From Streptomyces sp. CGMCC 4.7035 (GTDB taxonomy: Bacteria; Actinomycetota; Actinomycetes; Streptomycetales; Streptomycetaceae), in contig NZ_CP134053.1 of the NCBI RefSeq assembly GCF_031583065.1, forward strand, positions 1,612,001-1,676,000: DNA of 64,000 nucleotides, written 5' to 3'. Below the pieces are notes generated by a model. It saw only the letters and a program-made list of their open reading frames with translations, did no database searches and was not told where the DNA came from. Numbering within the stretch: the stretch's first letter is position 1; every line of letters begins with the position of its first letter. The translations under genes were made by a program, and so were the position numbers. Of the stretch, positions 19,287 to 31,218 are shown piece by piece.

Positions 19287-20098
19287 ACGGAGCGAGCCGC
19301 GAGGCCCTGGCAGCCGCACGCGAGCGTCTCGACGCGCTGACGGACTCCACGTCCGTGGACGCGGCGCAGCTCGCCGACGAGCTGGCCGCCGTCACCGCGC
19401 TGCTCGACCGCGAGGCGTCGCTGCGTCGGGTCCTGACCGACCCGGCGCAGCCCGGTGAGGCCAAGGCCGCACTGGTCCAGCGTCTGCTCGGTGACCAGGT
19501 CAGCGGGTCCGTCGTGGACCTGATGGCCGGCATGGCGCGCTCCCGCTGGTCGCAGCCGCGCGACCTGGTGGACGCGCTGGAGGAGCTGGCGGACGTCGCC
19601 GACCTCACCGCCGCCGAGAAGGCGGGCGCGCTCGACGACGTCGAGGACGAGCTGTTCCGGTTCGGCCGGATCGTCTCCTCGAACACCGAGCTGCGTGCCG
19701 CGCTGACCGACCGCGCCGCGAGCACCTCGGCCAAGATCGAGCTGCTGCACCGGCTGCTCGGCGGCCGGGCCAACGTGACGACCGAGCGTCTGGTCACGCG
19801 CCTTGTGACCGCGCCGCGGGGACGTAGCCTGGAATCGGGAATCGAGTCCCTGTCCAAGCTCGCGGCCGCGCGCCGGGAGCGCCTGGTCGCCGTCGTCACC
19901 TCGGCGGTCCCGCTGAGCGACGTGCAGAAGCGACGCCTCGGCGCCGCACTGGCCAAGCTCTACGGCCGCCAGATGCACCTCAACCTGGACGTGGACCCCG
20001 ACGTGGTCGGTGGGATGCGGGTGCAGGTCGGTGACGAGGTGATCAACGGGTCGATCGCGGATCGACTCGACGACGCCGGCCGCCGCATGGCGAGCTAG
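19283..20098 (+). CDS. atpH: ATP synthase F1 subunit delta
   Basis: 271 residues, longer than the roughly 177 of E. coli. The C-terminal half ([23 protein letters not shown] through [15 protein letters not shown]) is the canonical OSCP/delta domain, and the N-terminal part carries the extension typical of actinobacteria. It joins the b-stalk to the alpha3beta3 head. ATGA overlap with atpF. Confidence 0.93.
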   Translation: MNGASREALAAARERLDALTDSTSVDAAQLADELAAVTALLDREASLRRVLTDPAQPGEAKAALVQRLLGDQVSGSVVDLMAGMARSRWSQPRDLVDALEELADVADLTAAEKAGALDDVEDELFRFGRIVSSNTELRAALTDRAASTSAKIELLHRLLGGRANVTTERLVTRLVTAPRGRSLESGIESLSKLAAARRERLVAVVTSAVPLSDVQKRRLGAALAKLYGRQMHLNLDVDPDVVGGMRVQVGDEVINGSIADRLDDAGRRMAS

Positions 20099-20213
20099 CA
20101 GCAACTCCATACGCAGTACTACGGCCCGAGTTGGGCCGTGCAGAGGATTCCTGGGGGTCGCCCCCAGACCCCCAATGAAACTTCGGGCCCAACAAGGAGA
20201 GCAGGGAACCCAG

Positions 20214-21806
20214 ATGGCGGAGCTCACGATCCGGCCGGAGGAGATCCGGGATGCGCTGGAGAACTTTGTCCAGTCGTACAAGCCGGACGCGGCCTCGCGC
20301 GAGGAGGTCGGTACGGTCACCCTTGCCGGCGACGGCATCGCGAAGGTCGAGGGTCTTCCCTCGGCCATGGCCAACGAACTGCTGAAGTTCGAGGACGGCA
20401 CCCTCGGCCTCGCCCTCAACCTCGAGGAGCGCGAGATCGGTGCCATCGTCCTCGGTGAGTTCAGCGGCATCGAGGAGGGTCAGCCGGTGCAGCGCACCGG
20501 TGAGGTGCTCTCCGTGGCCGTCGGCGAGGGCTACCTCGGCCGCGTCGTCGACCCGCTCGGCAACCCGATCGACGGTCTCGGCGAGATCGAGACGTCCGGT
20601 CGTCGCGCCCTCGAGCTGCAGGCCCCCACGGTCATGCAGCGCAAGTCGGTGCACGAGCCGATGGAGACCGGCTACAAGGCCGTCGACGCGATGACCCCGA
20701 TCGGCCGTGGCCAGCGTCAGCTGATCATCGGTGACCGTCAGACCGGCAAGACCGCCCTGGCTGTCGACACGATCATCAACCAGCGTGACAACTGGCGCAC
20801 GGGCGACCCGAAGAAGCAGGTCCGCTGCATCTACGTCGCCATCGGCCAGAAGGGCTCCACCATCGCGTCCGTGCGCGGCGCCCTGGAGGATGCCGGCGCG
20901 CTGGAGTACACGACCATCGTCGCCGCCCCGGCGTCCGACCCGGCCGGCTTCAAGTACCTGGCGCCGTACACCGGTTCGGCCATCGGTCAGCAGTGGATGT
21001 ACGAGGGCAAGCACGTCCTCATCATCTTCGACGACCTCTCGAAGCAGGCCGACGCCTACCGCGCCGTGTCCCTGCTGCTGCGCCGCCCGCCGGGCCGCGA
21101 GGCCTACCCGGGTGACGTCTTCTACCTGCACTCCCGTCTGCTGGAGCGCTGCGCGAAGCTCTCCGACGACATGGGTGCCGGCTCGATGACCGGTCTGCCG
21201 ATCGTCGAGACGAAGGCCAACGACGTCTCGGCGTTCATCCCGACCAACGTCATCTCCATCACCGACGGCCAGTGCTTCCTGGAGTCCGACCTGTTCAACG
21301 CCGGTCAGCGTCCGGCCCTGAACGTCGGTATCTCGGTCTCCCGCGTCGGTGGCTCGGCCCAGCACAAGGCGATGCGCCAGGTCTCCGGCCGTCTGCGCGT
21401 GGACCTCGCCCAGTTCCGTGAGCTGGAGGCGTTCGCCGCCTTCGGTTCCGACCTGGACTCCGCGTCGAAGGCCCAGCTGGAGCGCGGCCAGCGCATGGTC
21501 GAGCTGCTGAAGCAGGCCCAGTACCAGCCGATGGCCACCGAGGACCAGGTCGTCTCCATCTGGGCCGGCACCAACGGCAAGATGGACGAGGTTCCGGTCG
21601 TCGACATCCGCCGCTTCGAGAAGGAGCTCCTTGAGTACCTGCACCGCAAGGAGCAGGGCCTCATGACCTCCATCAAGGAGGGCGCCAAGATGTCGAACGA
21701 CACGATCCAGGCGATCGACGACGCCGTCGCGGAGTTCAAGAAGCAGTTCGAGACCTCGGACGGCAAGCTGCTCGGCGAGGACGTTCCTGCCGCTGCCGCC
21801 AAGTGA
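20214..21806 (+). CDS. atpA: ATP synthase F1 subunit alpha
   Basis: 530 residues. Non-catalytic nucleotide-binding subunit with P-loop [10 protein letters not shown], the family signature [17 protein letters not shown] region (here [13 protein letters not shown]) and the N-terminal barrel. ATG at 20214 gives [19 protein letters not shown] lies just upstream. The 115-base gap after atpH contains a G-rich/C-rich hairpin (TGGGGGTC / GCCCCCA, about 20152-20166), possibly a processing site. Confidence 0.97.
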   Translation: MAELTIRPEEIRDALENFVQSYKPDAASREEVGTVTLAGDGIAKVEGLPSAMANELLKFEDGTLGLALNLEEREIGAIVLGEFSGIEEGQPVQRTGEVLSVAVGEGYLGRVVDPLGNPIDGLGEIETSGRRALELQAPTVMQRKSVHEPMETGYKAVDAMTPIGRGQRQLIIGDRQTGKTALAVDTIINQRDNWRTGDPKKQVRCIYVAIGQKGSTIASVRGALEDAGALEYTTIVAAPASDPAGFKYLAPYTGSAIGQQWMYEGKHVLIIFDDLSKQADAYRAVSLLLRRPPGREAYPGDVFYLHSRLLERCAKLSDDMGAGSMTGLPIVETKANDVSAFIPTNVISITDGQCFLESDLFNAGQRPALNVGISVSRVGGSAQHKAMRQVSGRLRVDLAQFRELEAFAAFGSDLDSASKAQLERGQRMVELLKQAQYQPMATEDQVVSIWAGTNGKMDEVPVVDIRRFEKELLEYLHRKEQGLMTSIKEGAKMSNDTIQAIDDAVAEFKKQFETSDGKLLGEDVPAAAAK

Positions 21807-21827
21807 CGTAAGGAAGGGACCTGACTC

Positions 21828-24181
<2,354 letters not shown>

Positions 24182-24417
24182 CCCCGCGCTCGTAGCGAAG
24201 GGGGACGAGACCGCGCCCGACCACGGGCCGCGTCCCGTCCCCCTCCGTACGCCACTGCATGACAGCGGGGGCCGAGCCAGTCGCGGCTACCGCCGCATGG
24301 CCCCCGCACCCCCGGCCGACAGGCTGGGCGGGCCCGAGGCACTTCGATGCCCGGCGCCCTACTAGACTTATGACCCAACACCCGGCATCCGCCGGGTGGT
24401 GACCCGAGGAGCCAACC
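24182..24417 (+). promoter_or_regulatory. Gap before atpC with possible own promoter and hairpin
   Basis: Most bacteria place atpC a few bases after atpD, whereas here 236 bases intervene. GGGGGCCG / CGGCCCCC-like arms flank 24268-24310. CTAGACTT at 24362-24369 resembles a -10 box, and CACCCGGC / GCCGGGTG (24380-24398) forms a hairpin just before the ribosome-binding site CGAGGAG. This suggests separate transcription or differential stability for epsilon. Confidence 0.4.
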
Positions 24418-24792
24418 TTGGCTGCTGAGCTGCACGTCGAGCTGGTCGCCGCCGACCGCCAGGTCTGGTCCGGCGAGGCCACCCTGGTCGTCGCGCGCAC
24501 CACGTCCGGCGACATCGGCGTCATGCCCGGTCACCAGCCGCTGCTCGGTGTGCTGGAGTCGGGCCCGGTGACCATCCGTACGAGTGATGGTGGAACGGTC
24601 GTCGCCGCGGTGCACGGCGGTTTCATCTCGTTCGCGGACAACAAGCTGTCGCTGCTGGCCGAGATCGCCGAACTGTCGGACGAGATCGATGTCCAGCGTG
24701 CGGAGCGGGCCCTTGAGCGCGCGAAGACGGAGGCCGACGCCTCCGCCGAGCGCCGCGCGGAGGTCCGACTGCGTGCGGTGTCGGCGCACTGA
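24418..24792 (+). CDS. atpC: ATP synthase F1 subunit epsilon
   Basis: 124 residues with the N-terminal beta sandwich (LHVELVAADRQVWSGEA, ARTTSGDIGVMPGHQPLLG) and a C-terminal two-helix hairpin. It inhibits ATP hydrolysis and contacts gamma and the c-ring. Start is TTG at 24418 with CGAGGAG 7 bases upstream; no ATG or GTG fits. Confidence 0.93.
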   Translation: MAAELHVELVAADRQVWSGEATLVVARTTSGDIGVMPGHQPLLGVLESGPVTIRTSDGGTVVAAVHGGFISFADNKLSLLAEIAELSDEIDVQRAERALERAKTEADASAERRAEVRLRAVSAH

Positions 24793-24853
24793 TCCATGGC
24801 GGTCCCTCCCCAGGCCCTTGAGGCACTGGGGGAGCGCCGTCCGATGACGTGAC

Positions 24854-24898
24854 TCAGCCGCGGTCGGCCCGGAGCAATCCGGTGCCGACCGCGGCTGA
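24854..24898 (+). terminator. Terminator of the ATP synthase operon
   Basis: A 15-base perfect stem (TCAGCCGCGGTCGGC and its complement) is extended inside by CCGGA / TCCGG around GCAA. It follows atpC by 61 bases. There is no T-run, as is common in Streptomyces. Confidence 0.85.
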
Positions 24899-24955
24899 GG
24901 CAAATGCGGGTGTTTTTTCCGTTCCGTTACCTAGGAGACGAGGAGGTCGGTGCCG

Positions 24956-25402
24956 ATGGTCCTCGCTCTGACTGTGTGCGGAATTGTCGTCGCACTCGTG
25001 GTGGTGGGGCTGTTCGTCTTCGGACTGCGCCGCAGGCTCATCCAGCGCTCCGGCGGCACCTTCGACTGCAGCCTGCGCTGGGACGTGGCGGAGAAGCCCG
25101 ACGTCAACGGCAAGGGCTGGAGCTATGGAGTCGCCCGCTACAACGGCGACCGCATCGAGTGGTACCGCGTCTTCTCGTACGCCCCGCGCCCGCGCCGTGT
25201 CCTGGAGCGCTCGGCGATCGAGGTGGCCGGCCGCCGCAGCCCTGAGGGCGAGGAGGAGCTGGCGCTGCTGTCCGACGCGGTGATCCTCGCCTGTCACCAC
25301 CGGGGCACGCGCCTGGAACTGGCGATGAGCGAGGACGCGCTGACCGGTTTCCTCGCGTGGCTTGAGGCAGCCCCGCCCGGACAACGGGTGAATGTGGCGT
25401 AG
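24956..25402 (+). CDS. DUF2550 membrane protein
   Basis: 148 residues. One N-terminal membrane helix (VLALTVCGIVVALVVVGLFVFGL) is followed by RRRLIQR and a soluble domain with WYRVFSYAPRPRRVLER. The DUF2550 family is restricted to actinobacteria and regularly follows atpC; its function is unknown to me. GAGGAGG upstream suits ATG 24956 better than GTG 24950. Its last codons and stop form half of a perfect hairpin (see 25382). Confidence 0.85.
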   Translation: MVLALTVCGIVVALVVVGLFVFGLRRRLIQRSGGTFDCSLRWDVAEKPDVNGKGWSYGVARYNGDRIEWYRVFSYAPRPRRVLERSAIEVAGRRSPEGEEELALLSDAVILACHHRGTRLELAMSEDALTGFLAWLEAAPPGQRVNVA

Positions 25403-25418
25403 CCACATTCACCCGTTG
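25382..25418. terminator. Perfect 17-base hairpin with the stop codon at its apex
   Basis: CAACGGGTGAATGTGGC, the last codons of the DUF2550 gene, pairs exactly with GCCACATTCACCCGTTG. The three-base loop GTA contains the first two bases of the stop TAG. It can act on both strands, serving the DUF2550 gene from the left and the chitinase gene from the right. Confidence 0.85.
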
Positions 25419-25420
25419 GG

Positions 25421-25453
25421 TGGGGGTCCCCCGGACGAAGTCCGGGGGGAGTG
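25421..25453. repeat. REP-45-like palindrome with a different core
   Basis: Read on the minus strand it is CACTCCCCCC, GGACTTCGTCC hairpin, GGGGG, ACCCCCA: the same frame as REP-45 (CTCCCCC ... GGGGG-ACCCCCA) with a perfect GGAC-TTCG-GTCC type core. It is likely a second subfamily of the same repeat. Confidence 0.65.
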
Positions 25454-25482
25454 CCAACGTTGCTTGAACCCTTCGGTCAGGT

Positions 25483-27309
<1,827 letters not shown>

Positions 27310-27383
27310 GCTGCGCCTCCTCGGGGGTGTCGGGGGCATGACTGAGCCTTCACGCCCACAGTGCCGCGAGGATAGAAAGGTCT

Positions 27384-27414
27384 GTACCACAGGTCAATAG
27401 GTCTGGACCACTTG
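27384..27414 (-). promoter_or_regulatory. Chitinase promoter direct repeats (DasR/ChiR-type sites)
   Basis: On the minus strand TGGTCCAGACCT and TGGTACAGACCT lie head to tail with a 9-base spacer, about 75-105 bases before the chitinase start. Paired 12-base repeats of this sequence are known in Streptomyces chitinase promoters; each also resembles the DasR box TGGTCTAGACCA, which senses N-acetylglucosamine metabolism. Which regulator binds here is inferred. Confidence 0.75.
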
Positions 27415-27426
27415 ACAGTGTGCGTC

Positions 27427-28068
27427 CTAGAGTCCCAACTCCTGTGCCATCACGGCTGCTTGGGCCCGGTTGCGCAGCTCCAGCTTGCCGAGGAGCCGGC
27501 TGACGTGGGTCTTCACGGTGGCCTCCGCCATCTCCAGGCGAAGGGCGATCTCGGCGTTGGAGAGCCCCTCGCCGAGACAGGACAGCACCTCGCGCTCGCG
27601 TCGCGTCAGTACCTCCAGGGCCGACTGGTCGGCCGCCGGCTCCCGGACGGGCCCGGCGGCGAACTCCGCGATCAGCCGCCGCGTCACCGCCGGCGCGATC
27701 AGCCCCTCGCCGCCCGCCACCGTCCGCACGGCGGCGATCAGATCCTTCGCCTCCGTGTTCTTCAGCAGGAACCCTGCCGCGCCCGCCCGCAGCGCCCCGA
27801 ACACGTACTCGTCGAGGTCGAACGTGGTGAGCACCAGCACGTCGGCGAGGCGCTCCACGACGATCTGCCGGGTCGCCGAGACCCCGTCCAGGCACGGCAT
27901 CTGAACATCCATCAGGACCAGGTCCGGCCGCAGCTCACGGGCGAGCGCCACCGCCCGCTCGCCGTCCGCCGCCTCCCCGACCACGTCGATGTCGGGCGCG
28001 CTGCGCAGGATGAGGACCAGCCCGGCGCGCACGGCGGCCTGGTCCTCGGCGACGAGCACGCGGATCAT
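27427..28068 (-). CDS. NarL/FixJ-type response regulator
   Basis: 213 residues. Receiver domain with acidic pocket (VLVAEDQ), phospho-acceptor aspartate in LVLMDVQMPCLDG, the Thr/Ser in VLVLTTFD and the lysine in FLLKNT; LuxR-type HTH at the C-terminus (LTRREREVLSCLGEGLSNAEIALRLEMAEATVKTHVSRLLGKL). It overlaps the kinase gene by four bases (ATGA) and lies 117 bases from the chitinase gene, so it is a candidate chitinase regulator (a chiR/chiS-type pair lies next to chiC in S. coelicolor, from memory). Confidence 0.9.
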   Translation of the reverse strand: MIRVLVAEDQAAVRAGLVLILRSAPDIDVVGEAADGERAVALARELRPDLVLMDVQMPCLDGVSATRQIVVERLADVLVLTTFDLDEYVFGALRAGAAGFLLKNTEAKDLIAAVRTVAGGEGLIAPAVTRRLIAEFAAGPVREPAADQSALEVLTRREREVLSCLGEGLSNAEIALRLEMAEATVKTHVSRLLGKLELRNRAQAAVMAQELGL

Positions 28069-29120
28069 GTGGGGTCTCCTTGGGTGAGGGGAAGGGTGGC
28101 GCGCACGGTCCAGGACGGGCCGCCGGGTCCGGCCTCGAAGGTGCCGCCCAGCAGGCCGGCCCGCTCCCGCATCCCGATGAGTCCGGTGCCCGAACCGGGA
28201 GCACGGGAGCCGTTCCGGTCGTCGTACGGGCTGGTCACCCGCACGCGGAGGGTTCCGTCCCGCTGTGCGAGCCGCACCGTTGTCGGGCCGGGAGCGGCAT
28301 GCTTGAGGGCGTTGGCCAGGGACTCCTGCACGATCCGGTAGGCGGCCAGTCCCACCGGCGCGGGGACCGTCCCGTGGTCCGTGTCGAGCGTGACGTCGAG
28401 CCCGTTGGCGCGGGCGCTGTCGACCAGGGCGGCGAGCCCGTCGAGCGTGGGGGTGGCGACGGGCTCGCGTCCGGCACCGCCGTCCCGCAGGATCCCGATC
28501 AGCCGCCGCATCTCGGCGAGCCCCGCCACGCTGTTCTCGCGGATGACGGCGAGAGCCTCCCGGGATGTCCTCGGGTCGTCGATCGAGAGCGCGGCCGTGG
28601 AGTGGATGGCGATCGCCGACAGGTGGTTGGCGACCACGTCGTGCAACTCGCGGGCCATACGGGTGCGTTCGGCGGTGACGGCCTGGCTGCGGTCCATCTC
28701 GGCGAGCAGGGCGGTCTGTTCGGCGCGCAGGCGTTCGGCGACGGCGGCGTCGCGATGGTTGCGCACCACCCAGCCGGTCGCTGCGGGCACCAGAGTCACC
28801 AGCCCCACACCCGCGCCGATCAGCAGAGCCCCCGGGGTGCGCCAGGCCGCGAGGGGGGCGACGCATCCGACCACGGTGAGCAGCCCCGTGATCCAGGGGA
28901 TGCACCGGGCGGAGGCGGCGCTGCCGTACAGGACGGCCGCGTAGACCAGGTCGGTGAACATCAGCACAGTGGCGAGGCTGCCCTGCGTGAAGAGATCCGC
29001 GATGATCGCCACGGTCCCGATGAGCAGCGCCGTTCGCGGTCGTGTCCGGCGCAGCAGCTCGCAGCCCGCCGTCACGACGAGCGGGACCAGGACCGCCCGG
29101 TCCCCGTCGAGGAACGACAT
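28065..29120 (-). CDS. Sensor histidine kinase, N-terminus apparently frameshifted
   Basis: From the ATG at 29120, 351 residues. Membrane segments precede the HisKA_3 dimerisation helix with the phospho-histidine in RTRMARELHDVVANHLSAIAIHS, and a HATPase domain has the N-box IVQESLANALKHA and GTGLIGMRERAGLLGG. A further frame starting at the ATG at 29236 reads MAVRLPRPHRDDVRIAVGG then LLGGLFLMGVGL, the kind of first helix these kinases have, and runs out of frame near 29115-29150. A single missing base there would explain the split. The 29120 start has no good ribosome-binding site. Confidence 0.75.
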   Translation of the reverse strand: MSFLDGDRAVLVPLVVTAGCELLRRTRPRTALLIGTVAIIADLFTQGSLATVLMFTDLVYAAVLYGSAASARCIPWITGLLTVVGCVAPLAAWRTPGALLIGAGVGLVTLVPAATGWVVRNHRDAAVAERLRAEQTALLAEMDRSQAVTAERTRMARELHDVVANHLSAIAIHSTAALSIDDPRTSREALAVIRENSVAGLAEMRRLIGILRDGGAGREPVATPTLDGLAALVDSARANGLDVTLDTDHGTVPAPVGLAAYRIVQESLANALKHAAPGPTTVRLAQRDGTLRVRVTSPYDDRNGSRAPGSGTGLIGMRERAGLLGGTFEAGPGGPSWTVRATLPLTQGDPT

Positions 29121-29394
29121 CGGTCGTCGCGGGTCCTGCTGTGGAGACCGACGCCCATCAGGAAGAGCCCGCCGAGCAGTCCGCCGACGGCGATGCGCAC
29201 GTCGTCGCGGTGCGGGCGAGGGAGACGTACGGCCATGACGCCATCCAACACGGTGGGGCAGCCCGTTCGCCTGATGCCGCAGGAGGGTTCGCGAGTACAT
29301 CGAAGGATGCAGTGGGACTTCGTCACCACCGACGACGATTCGCGCACCGGCCGCCGGGAGCCTGGAGGGAACGGGGGAGCGAGAGGAGCGAGCC

Positions 29395-29469
29395 GTGATC
29401 GTCGGGTTGATCGTCGCGTGTGAGGCCGGCTTCTGGGTGTTGCTGGTGGCGGGCCTGGCCGTCCGCTAT
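29395..29469 (+). pseudogene. Broken small membrane protein gene
   Basis: GTG at 29395 with GAGAGGAG upstream begins MIVGLIVACEAGFWVLLVAGLAVRY, one complete membrane helix, and then enters foreign DNA at 29470. After that element, 29742-29764 reads LLRMRRAG in the joined frame, a natural continuation (VRY-LLRMRRAG). The rest of the gene is missing; the sequence then runs into the cobO terminator. A small multi-helix membrane protein is expected between the kinase and cobO (from memory of S. coelicolor). Confidence 0.7.
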
Positions 29470-29741
29470 CGAACACTTGCCCGGTACTCCACCCTTCAGG
29501 GTGGAAGTGTAGGGCATCCTCGCCCCGGCGGCCCGGAGGGCCGCAGAACCGTGGGATCATCGCTTTGCCTGACAACGCGGTTGTCGGGCCTACCGCCGGA
29601 CGGGCGGGAAGTCAGGCCTGTGGAGGTCTGGTAAGACCGGTCCTCACGGGCCGGCGCGGACCCGTGAAGCAGGAACCCTAGGTGGTGCCGCGAAGCGGTA
29701 CGGACCGGAATCTCCAGCCCTCGGGCTGGAGAGGGCGTCAA
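29470..29741 (+). mobile_element. IS200/IS605-type miniature element without transposase
   Basis: 272 bases that split the small membrane gene with no target duplication. The left end has a hairpin CCACCCT / AGGGTGG (about 29492-29507). The right end has CTCCAGCCC / GGGCTGGAG (29712-29731) and finishes GTCAA, the type of right cleavage sequence used by this family (TCAA in IS608). The stretch CTAGGTGGTGCCGCGAAG ... GGTACGGACCGGAATC before the right hairpin resembles the end of actinobacterial tnpB genes and their omega-RNA scaffold (from memory). No tnpA or tnpB domain is present. Confidence 0.65.
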
Positions 29742-29771
29742 CTGCTCAGGATGCGCCGGGCTGGCCGAAAA

Positions 29772-29798
29772 AGCGCCCAGGCCTCCCGCCTGGGCGCT
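29772..29798 (-). terminator. Terminator of the cobO-exporter strand
   Basis: AGCGCCCAGGC and GCCTGGGCGCT pair around CTCCC. On the minus strand the stem is followed by TTTTTC, a classical intrinsic terminator placed 39 bases after the adenosyltransferase stop. Confidence 0.85.
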
Positions 29799-29836
29799 GG
29801 AACGGTGATGCGGGAGCAGAACTCCTGACGAGCGGC

Positions 29837-30433
29837 TCAGCGCTCGCCGCCCGGCACCCACAGCACGTCCCCGGTCTCCCTGTTGGCGTACCGGGCCAGG
29901 ATGAACAGCAGGTCGGACAGGCGGTTCAGGTAGGTCGCCGTCAGCGGGTTCATGCTGCCGCCTTTTCCTTCTTTTCCTTCGGCGCCGTGGGCCTCCAGCG
30001 CGGCCCACGTCGAGCGTTCGGCACGCCGTACGACCGTGCATGCCTGGTGCAACAGGGCCGCGCCGGGCGTGCCGCCGGGCAGGATGAACGAGCGGAGCTT
30101 CTCCAGTTCGGCGAGGAAGCGGTCGCAGTCCGCCTCCAGTCGGTCGACGTAGAACTGCTCGACCCTGAGCGGCGGGAACTCCGGGTTCTCGACCACCGGC
30201 GTCGAGAGGTCCGCGCCCACGTCGAACAGGTCGTTCTGCACGCGGGTGAGGACCTTGACGACCTCCTCGTCGAGGCCGCCCAGTGCGATCGCGGTGCCGA
30301 TCACCGCGTTCGCCTCGTTGGCGTCCGCGTACGCGGCGATGCGCAGGTCGGTCTTCGGCACCCGGCTCATGTCGCCGAGGTGCGTCGTGCCCTTGTCGCC
30401 GGTGCGCGTGTAGATGCGCGTGAGATTGACCAT
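29837..30433 (-). CDS. PduO-type cob(I)alamin adenosyltransferase
   Basis: Transfers the adenosyl group of ATP to Co(I) corrinoid to make coenzyme B12. 198 residues, trimer-forming helical bundle. The ATP loop TRTGDKGTTHLGD is at residues 9-21, the conserved RRAER in the middle and NRLSDLLFILARYAN near the end. A Gly/Glu/Lys-rich insertion (EGKEGKGGSM) lies before the last helices. It supplies the cofactor for B12 mutases such as IcmA in this window. It ends 14 bases from the exporter genes on the same strand. Confidence 0.93.
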   Translation of the reverse strand: MVNLTRIYTRTGDKGTTHLGDMSRVPKTDLRIAAYADANEANAVIGTAIALGGLDEEVVKVLTRVQNDLFDVGADLSTPVVENPEFPPLRVEQFYVDRLEADCDRFLAELEKLRSFILPGGTPGAALLHQACTVVRRAERSTWAALEAHGAEGKEGKGGSMNPLTATYLNRLSDLLFILARYANRETGDVLWVPGGER

Positions 30434-30446
30434 GTGACCAGCCTAG

Positions 30447-31196
30447 TTAGGCCCCGGCCGTCCGGAACACCCGTGTGCCCACCGTCACGGCCAGTGCCGC
30501 GAGGCCGAGGGCGACCAGGACGCCGTACAGCATGTGCGCCGTCGTGTACGAGCCGATGTACGCGTCCCGGACCGCGTCCACCAGATAGCGGAACGGCATG
30601 AAGTGGGACAGCAGGTCCAGCCAGCCCGGGGCCAGGGACATCGGCAGCATCAGGCCCGACAGCAGCATCGACGGCATTGTCATCGCGTTGACGGCGGGGC
30701 CGAACTCCTGCGGGCTGTGGATCTTCATGGCCAGCGCGTACGACAGCGAGGCGAGCGAGACGGTCAGCAGTGCCACGAAGGCGAAGCCGATCAGGATGCC
30801 GGGCAGGGGCGCCCGCAGGCCCATCACCAGTGCGGCCAGCACCAGCAACACCGCCTGGAAGACGAACACGGCGGCATCCCGAAGCACCCGGCCGAGCAGC
30901 AGCGCGAGGCGGCTGACCGGGGTTACCCGCATGCGCTCCACGATCCCGAGGTTCTTCTCGATGATGATCGTGAATCCGGCGAACGCGGCTCCGAACAGCC
31001 CCAGTTGGAGCAGCAGGCCCGGCACGAGGACCTGCCACGAGGTGCCGCGCGAGGCGAGCGGAAGACCGGTGAGCAGGGGGCCGAAGAAGAGCAGGTAGAG
31101 CAGCGGCATCAGGACGCCGAAGAGCATGGCGAACCGGGAGCGGAGTGTCTGGCGGGCGTACCGCCCGAAGATCAGTGCGGTGTCGTGCAGCAGCAT
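30447..31196 (-). CDS. ABC-2 type exporter permease (DrrB-like)
   Basis: 249 residues with six hydrophobic segments and the ABC-2 motif region FGPAVNAMTMPSMLLSGLMLPMSLAPGWL..LSHFMPFRYLVDAVR. With the ATPase gene 22 bases upstream it forms a two-gene drug or lipid exporter of the daunorubicin-resistance type. Substrate unknown. Confidence 0.9.
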   Translation of the reverse strand: MLLHDTALIFGRYARQTLRSRFAMLFGVLMPLLYLLFFGPLLTGLPLASRGTSWQVLVPGLLLQLGLFGAAFAGFTIIIEKNLGIVERMRVTPVSRLALLLGRVLRDAAVFVFQAVLLVLAALVMGLRAPLPGILIGFAFVALLTVSLASLSYALAMKIHSPQEFGPAVNAMTMPSMLLSGLMLPMSLAPGWLDLLSHFMPFRYLVDAVRDAYIGSYTTAHMLYGVLVALGLAALAVTVGTRVFRTAGA

Positions 31197-31218
31197 CGTT
31201 CGGTGGGTCCTCTGCGTC

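Noticed and set aside
29645..29741. Calling an intact TnpB pseudogene
   Set aside because: Only a short 3-prime-end-like stretch is present; no RuvC motif or zinc-finger cysteines can be read in any frame, so a non-autonomous element is the safer description.
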